Of a DNA stretch of 64,000 nt, positions 61,399 to 64,000 are shown piece by piece. Location: positions 1-64,000 of the forward strand of contig CANMIL010000005.1 in assembly GCA_947497895.1 (NCBI GenBank). Direction: 5' to 3'. Every line of letters begins with the position of its first letter. The first letter of the stretch is position 1. Origin of the DNA: an uncultured Tenacibaculum sp. (GTDB lineage Bacteria; Bacteroidota; Bacteroidia; Flavobacteriales; Flavobacteriaceae). The notes beneath the pieces are model-generated. The model searched no databases, had not been told where the DNA came from, and was given only the letters and a program-made list of their open reading frames with translations. Made by a program: the position numbers and the translations under genes.

Positions 61399-62103
61399 CT
61401 AGGCTATTACCAGCCTAAATCCCTTTCCATGGACATTTTGAATTTCAATATTATTTTCGGAATCCTTCTTTAAATATTTTCGAAGCTTTGTAATATACAC
61501 ATCCATACTTTTGGTTGTAAAATAGTTATCATCCCCCCATATTTCAGAAAGTGCCTGTGAACGAAGTAAAATATTATCTCTATATAAGATTAACATTCTT
61601 AACAACTCACTTTCCTTAGATGTTAGCTTGGTTTCTATATTATTCAATACGAGAACTCTCTTTACCACATCCAATTTAAAATTTCCTACTTCATAAATAG
61701 TTATTTCATCATTTAATACAAGCTCTGATTGCTTCCCCAAAAGTGCTTGTATTTTTAAACACAAAATATCGGGATCAAAAGGTTTTTCTAAATAATCTAA
61801 CGCTCCTAACTCAAAGCCCTTTACCTTATCTTCTTTCAAGATTCGAGCTGTTAAAAAAACAAAAGGAGTTTTAATACCATTTTCCTTTAACTCCTTTGCT
61901 ATTGAAAAACCATCTTTGTTTGGTAGCATTATATCTAGTATTAAGAAATCGAATGCTTGGTTTTTTGCTATTGGTAAAGCTTTTCCCCCATCATTACATA
62001 ATGTTACATCAAACTTCTTAATTTCCAAAAAAGCCTTTAAAACCATTCCGAAATTGGGATCGTCTTCAACTAATAATATTTTCTTTCGAAGTTGCGCATC
62101 CAT
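61399..62103 (-). CDS. OmpR-family response regulator
   Basis: A 234-residue protein. The receiver has Glu13-Asp14-Asp15, phospho-acceptor Asp57 in LILDIMLP, Thr85 and Lys107. A winged-helix output lies at about 130-234 (LTSKESELLRMLILYRDNILLR, then VHGKGFRLV), of the OmpR/PhoB class. I chose the ATG at 62103, one base after the kinase stop (TAGTATG), which couples the two. A longer frame to 62193 would run inside the kinase gene. The pair resembles RprX/RprY-type systems of Bacteroidetes (inference). Confidence 0.93.
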   Translation of the reverse strand: MDAQLRKKILLVEDDPNFGMVLKAFLEIKKFDVTLCNDGGKALPIAKNQAFDFLILDIMLPNKDGFSIAKELKENGIKTPFVFLTARILKEDKVKGFELGALDYLEKPFDPDILCLKIQALLGKQSELVLNDEITIYEVGNFKLDVVKRVLVLNNIETKLTSKESELLRMLILYRDNILLRSQALSEIWGDDNYFTTKSMDVYITKLRKYLKKDSENNIEIQNVHGKGFRLVIA

Positions 62104-62104
62104 A

Positions 62105-63547
62105 CTATTCTCTTTTTTGAGGCAAAAACAACGAAAACACACTTCCTTTCTTACTACTTTTAAGAGAAACACTCCCATTATGTGCCTCTGCAATTTGTTT
62201 AACGTAACTCAACCCCAATCCAAATCCTTTTACATTATGAGTATTATTTGTTGATACTCGATAAAACTTTTCAAAAACTCTCTTTGCATCATCTTTTTGA
62301 ATTCCCATGCCTTTATCTAAAACATGGATAATTAAGTGTTCATTTTTATTTTCAATTACAATTGTAATGTGAATTTGATCTGGTGAATATTTAATAGCAT
62401 TGTCTACTAAATTACTTATTGCCTGATGCAAATACATTTCATCTCCAAAAACAATGGTATTATCTACTTTAACGATACACTCTATGTTACCATTCTTTTT
62501 ATCAATACGAATTTGATTCTGAGAAATAACCTTTTTCACAAGTTTTAGTACATCAACACTTTGTATTTCTAGTTCAGTTATGAAGTGATCATTTTGTGCC
62601 AACTTTAAAATCATTGCTACTTGCTTATTCATACGCTCATTCTCCTCCTTAATAACTTTTGTAAACTGTTTTACCATTGATTTATTTTGAATTATTTCAG
62701 GTTCCTCAATGGCTACTGCCGCAGTACCAATAGAAGCAATAGGAGTTTTAAACTCATGTGTCATATTATTGATAAAATCAGTTTTTATTTGAGATAATTT
62801 CTTTTGTTTTAAAATTACTCGTAAAGAAAACCATAAACTAAACAAAATAACTAAAACCATTAAAGAAGACAACATCACACTAGAAAACAACGACTTATAC
62901 AAATACGATTCCTTATTATATAAAACCACGTAAATACTTTTGTTATCAAAAACTTCTAAGACATAATCACTTTCTTCTAATAAGCTTATATCCTTCATTT
63001 TTTTTCCTAAAATATATTCCCATTTATTCGATTTGGTATTCTTGATTCCAAAACTATAGGTCAATTTTATCCCATTAGAAGTAAACACTTTTTCTACTAA
63101 ACTATCAAAATCTATCTCTTCGTAATAATAGCGCTCTTGTATATTTTCCTGACCATAGATAATTGAGACTGATTCCTTAAAACTACCATCAGTATTCCTT
63201 AACTTCAAAAAAGCATCCTGAAACTCACTCAATGAGTCATAAAAACCTTGGTCCAATTTCGGCACAAAATCGAACTTAGAAACCAAATATAATTTAAATC
63301 GATACTTTTCGTCTTCACTCAGATAATCATAGTCTGCTTTAAAGTTTTCATCAATTAGAATACTATTCTTTTTATTTTGAGTTTTAATAACCTCTTTCAC
63401 TTCTGTAAGAGATTTCACCACGGACTCATTAAAATTCTTTTGGGTAAGCGTAAAACTATTATTTAACCAATTAATTTGAGAAAAAATTATTCCTAAGGAA
63501 GATAAGCCTATCAAAAGAATTACATATTTAAAGTTTCTTCCCGTCAT
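62105..63547 (-). CDS. Sensor histidine kinase
   Basis: A 480-residue inner-membrane kinase. Transmembrane segments lie at about 7-27 and 219-244, with a periplasmic sensor of about 190 residues between them. HisKA has His264 in NMTHEFKTPIASIG. The HATPase_c has NLVDNAIKYS, DKGMGI, and GFGLGLSYVKQI. The neighbour on the same strand is its response regulator. It is divergent from the secreted-protein gene at 63763, a likely target. The signal sensed is unknown. Confidence 0.93.
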   Translation of the reverse strand: MTGRNFKYVILLIGLSSLGIIFSQINWLNNSFTLTQKNFNESVVKSLTEVKEVIKTQNKKNSILIDENFKADYDYLSEDEKYRFKLYLVSKFDFVPKLDQGFYDSLSEFQDAFLKLRNTDGSFKESVSIIYGQENIQERYYYEEIDFDSLVEKVFTSNGIKLTYSFGIKNTKSNKWEYILGKKMKDISLLEESDYVLEVFDNKSIYVVLYNKESYLYKSLFSSVMLSSLMVLVILFSLWFSLRVILKQKKLSQIKTDFINNMTHEFKTPIASIGTAAVAIEEPEIIQNKSMVKQFTKVIKEENERMNKQVAMILKLAQNDHFITELEIQSVDVLKLVKKVISQNQIRIDKKNGNIECIVKVDNTIVFGDEMYLHQAISNLVDNAIKYSPDQIHITIVIENKNEHLIIHVLDKGMGIQKDDAKRVFEKFYRVSTNNTHNVKGFGLGLSYVKQIAEAHNGSVSLKSSKKGSVFSLFLPQKRE

Positions 63548-63602
63548 TTATAAAGTGTTTTATTTTTCAAAGAAACATATTTCTCCGGGGCATTCACCAT
63601 TT

Positions 63603-63700
63603 CTTAATTTTATTTAAGGTTTTTTAAGTTTTTTTAAGGTATTCCTCTAACCTATACCCATGGTTAGCTTTCTTTTAATTTTCTCTTAAGTTTTTTTAAC
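63603..63700. promoter_or_regulatory. Direct repeats with TTAA core at 10-bp spacing
   Basis: TTAA cores at 63604, 63614, 63624 and 63634 are exactly 10 bp apart, three of them as TTTAAG(G). A second set lies at about 63675, 63686 and 63696 (TTTAAT, CTTAAG, TTTAAC). One helical turn between repeats is how OmpR/PhoB-class dimers bind. The site lies between the kinase gene and the divergent secreted-protein gene, so autoregulation and target control are both possible. Binding is inferred. Confidence 0.5.
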
Positions 63701-63762
63701 ATTCAATTACCTAATTACCATAAACATACACAATAATTTTATCCAATCAAATCACTTAAAAC

Positions 63763-64000
63763 ATGAATATTAAAAAGTTAATTTCTTTTATTTGCTTACT
63801 ATGTACTTTTTGCCTAGCAACCGCTCAAAATAGTAATAAGCACAAAAATAATATTGAAATATCATTCGGTAACTACCATCAAAAAAACATTGAAATAATT
63901 CTTACGAAAAACGATAAAACGATATCGGAATTGTTCCCTTCTTACAAAGACCTGAGAAACACGAATAAGTTTAAAGAATTGGGTATTGATCTTGAAAATT
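63763..64000 (+). CDS. Secreted protein, N-terminal part only (runs off the window)
   Basis: An ATG at 63763 opens a frame that continues past the window end (79 codons seen). A signal peptide (LISFICLLCTFCLATAQ) is followed by a polar Lys/Asn-rich mature start with NNIEISFGNYHQKN and KNDKTISELFPSYKDLRN. The family is not recognised from this part. It is divergent from the kinase/regulator pair. Confidence 0.7.
   Translation, partial: MNIKKLISFICLLCTFCLATAQNSNKHKNNIEISFGNYHQKNIEIILTKNDKTISELFPSYKDLRNTNKFKELGIDLEN

Noticed and set aside
61399..62193. Longer response regulator starting at 62193
   Set aside because: The extra 30 residues are out-of-frame sequence of the kinase gene; the ATG one base after the kinase stop gives a normal regulator start.

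Overview
The window is AT-rich chromosomal DNA from a member of the Bacteroidota, most likely a marine Flavobacteriaceae (Tenacibaculum- or Polaribacter-like; this genus guess is inference). The evidence is a PorP/SprF plus OmpA type IX secretion (T9SS) gene pair, proteins with type A and type B T9SS sorting domains, hybrid two-component regulators with AraC output domains, an N-acyl-ornithine carbamoyltransferase in the arginine operon, and a TTTG/TAnnTTTG promoter of the Bacteroidetes type.

Layout. 1-6.3 kb: tRNA-Phe with its terminator, an outer-membrane beta-barrel gene, a gene-poor stretch with strong hairpins and one possible 43-residue ORF, an AraC-type regulator, a secreted metalloprotease lipoprotein, a decayed gene and a palindromic repeat element. 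7.2-31.3 kb: a surface-protein region. It holds four long modular proteins that resemble phage tail fibres (two with tail-collar-like ends, two with coiled-coil ends), a SPOR-like protein, an HU-like/DUF4469 protein, a T9SS-sorted cysteine-rich protein, a PA14 protein, and a CHU_C-type T9SS substrate followed by PorP/SprF and OmpA-family genes. The gaps between these genes are filled with interspersed palindromic repeats. 32.4-37.5 kb: two paralogous hybrid histidine kinase/AraC regulators, one with a 9-base poly-C tract near its N-terminus. 38.4-39.5 kb: a DUF2652 protein.

39.7-57.9 kb is the metabolic core. The isoleucine/valine operon ilvE-D-B-N-C-A runs leftwards, and the arginine operon (GNAT, argG, argC, proC, argD, argF-like, argB, argE-like, argH) runs rightwards from the same 0.9-kb divergent region. 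Upstream of ilvE there are two tandem 21-residue leader peptides very rich in Ile and Val. Each is followed by an intrinsic terminator, and each has a segment at its stop codon able to pair with the terminator's 5' arm. This is the layout of a doubled ribosome-mediated attenuator. The arg operon has a clear promoter and a roughly 325-nt structured leader of unknown function.

58-64 kb: four small membrane or lipoprotein genes with local duplications (a 60-bp terminator repeat and a decayed gene start), then a histidine kinase/response regulator pair. The pair is divergent from a secreted-protein gene that runs off the window, and the intervening region carries TTAA-core direct repeats spaced 10 bp apart.

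The best candidates for something undescribed are the tandem ilv attenuators, the arg leader RNA, the poly-C tract in a sensor gene, and the module-swapping, internally expanding surface-protein family.
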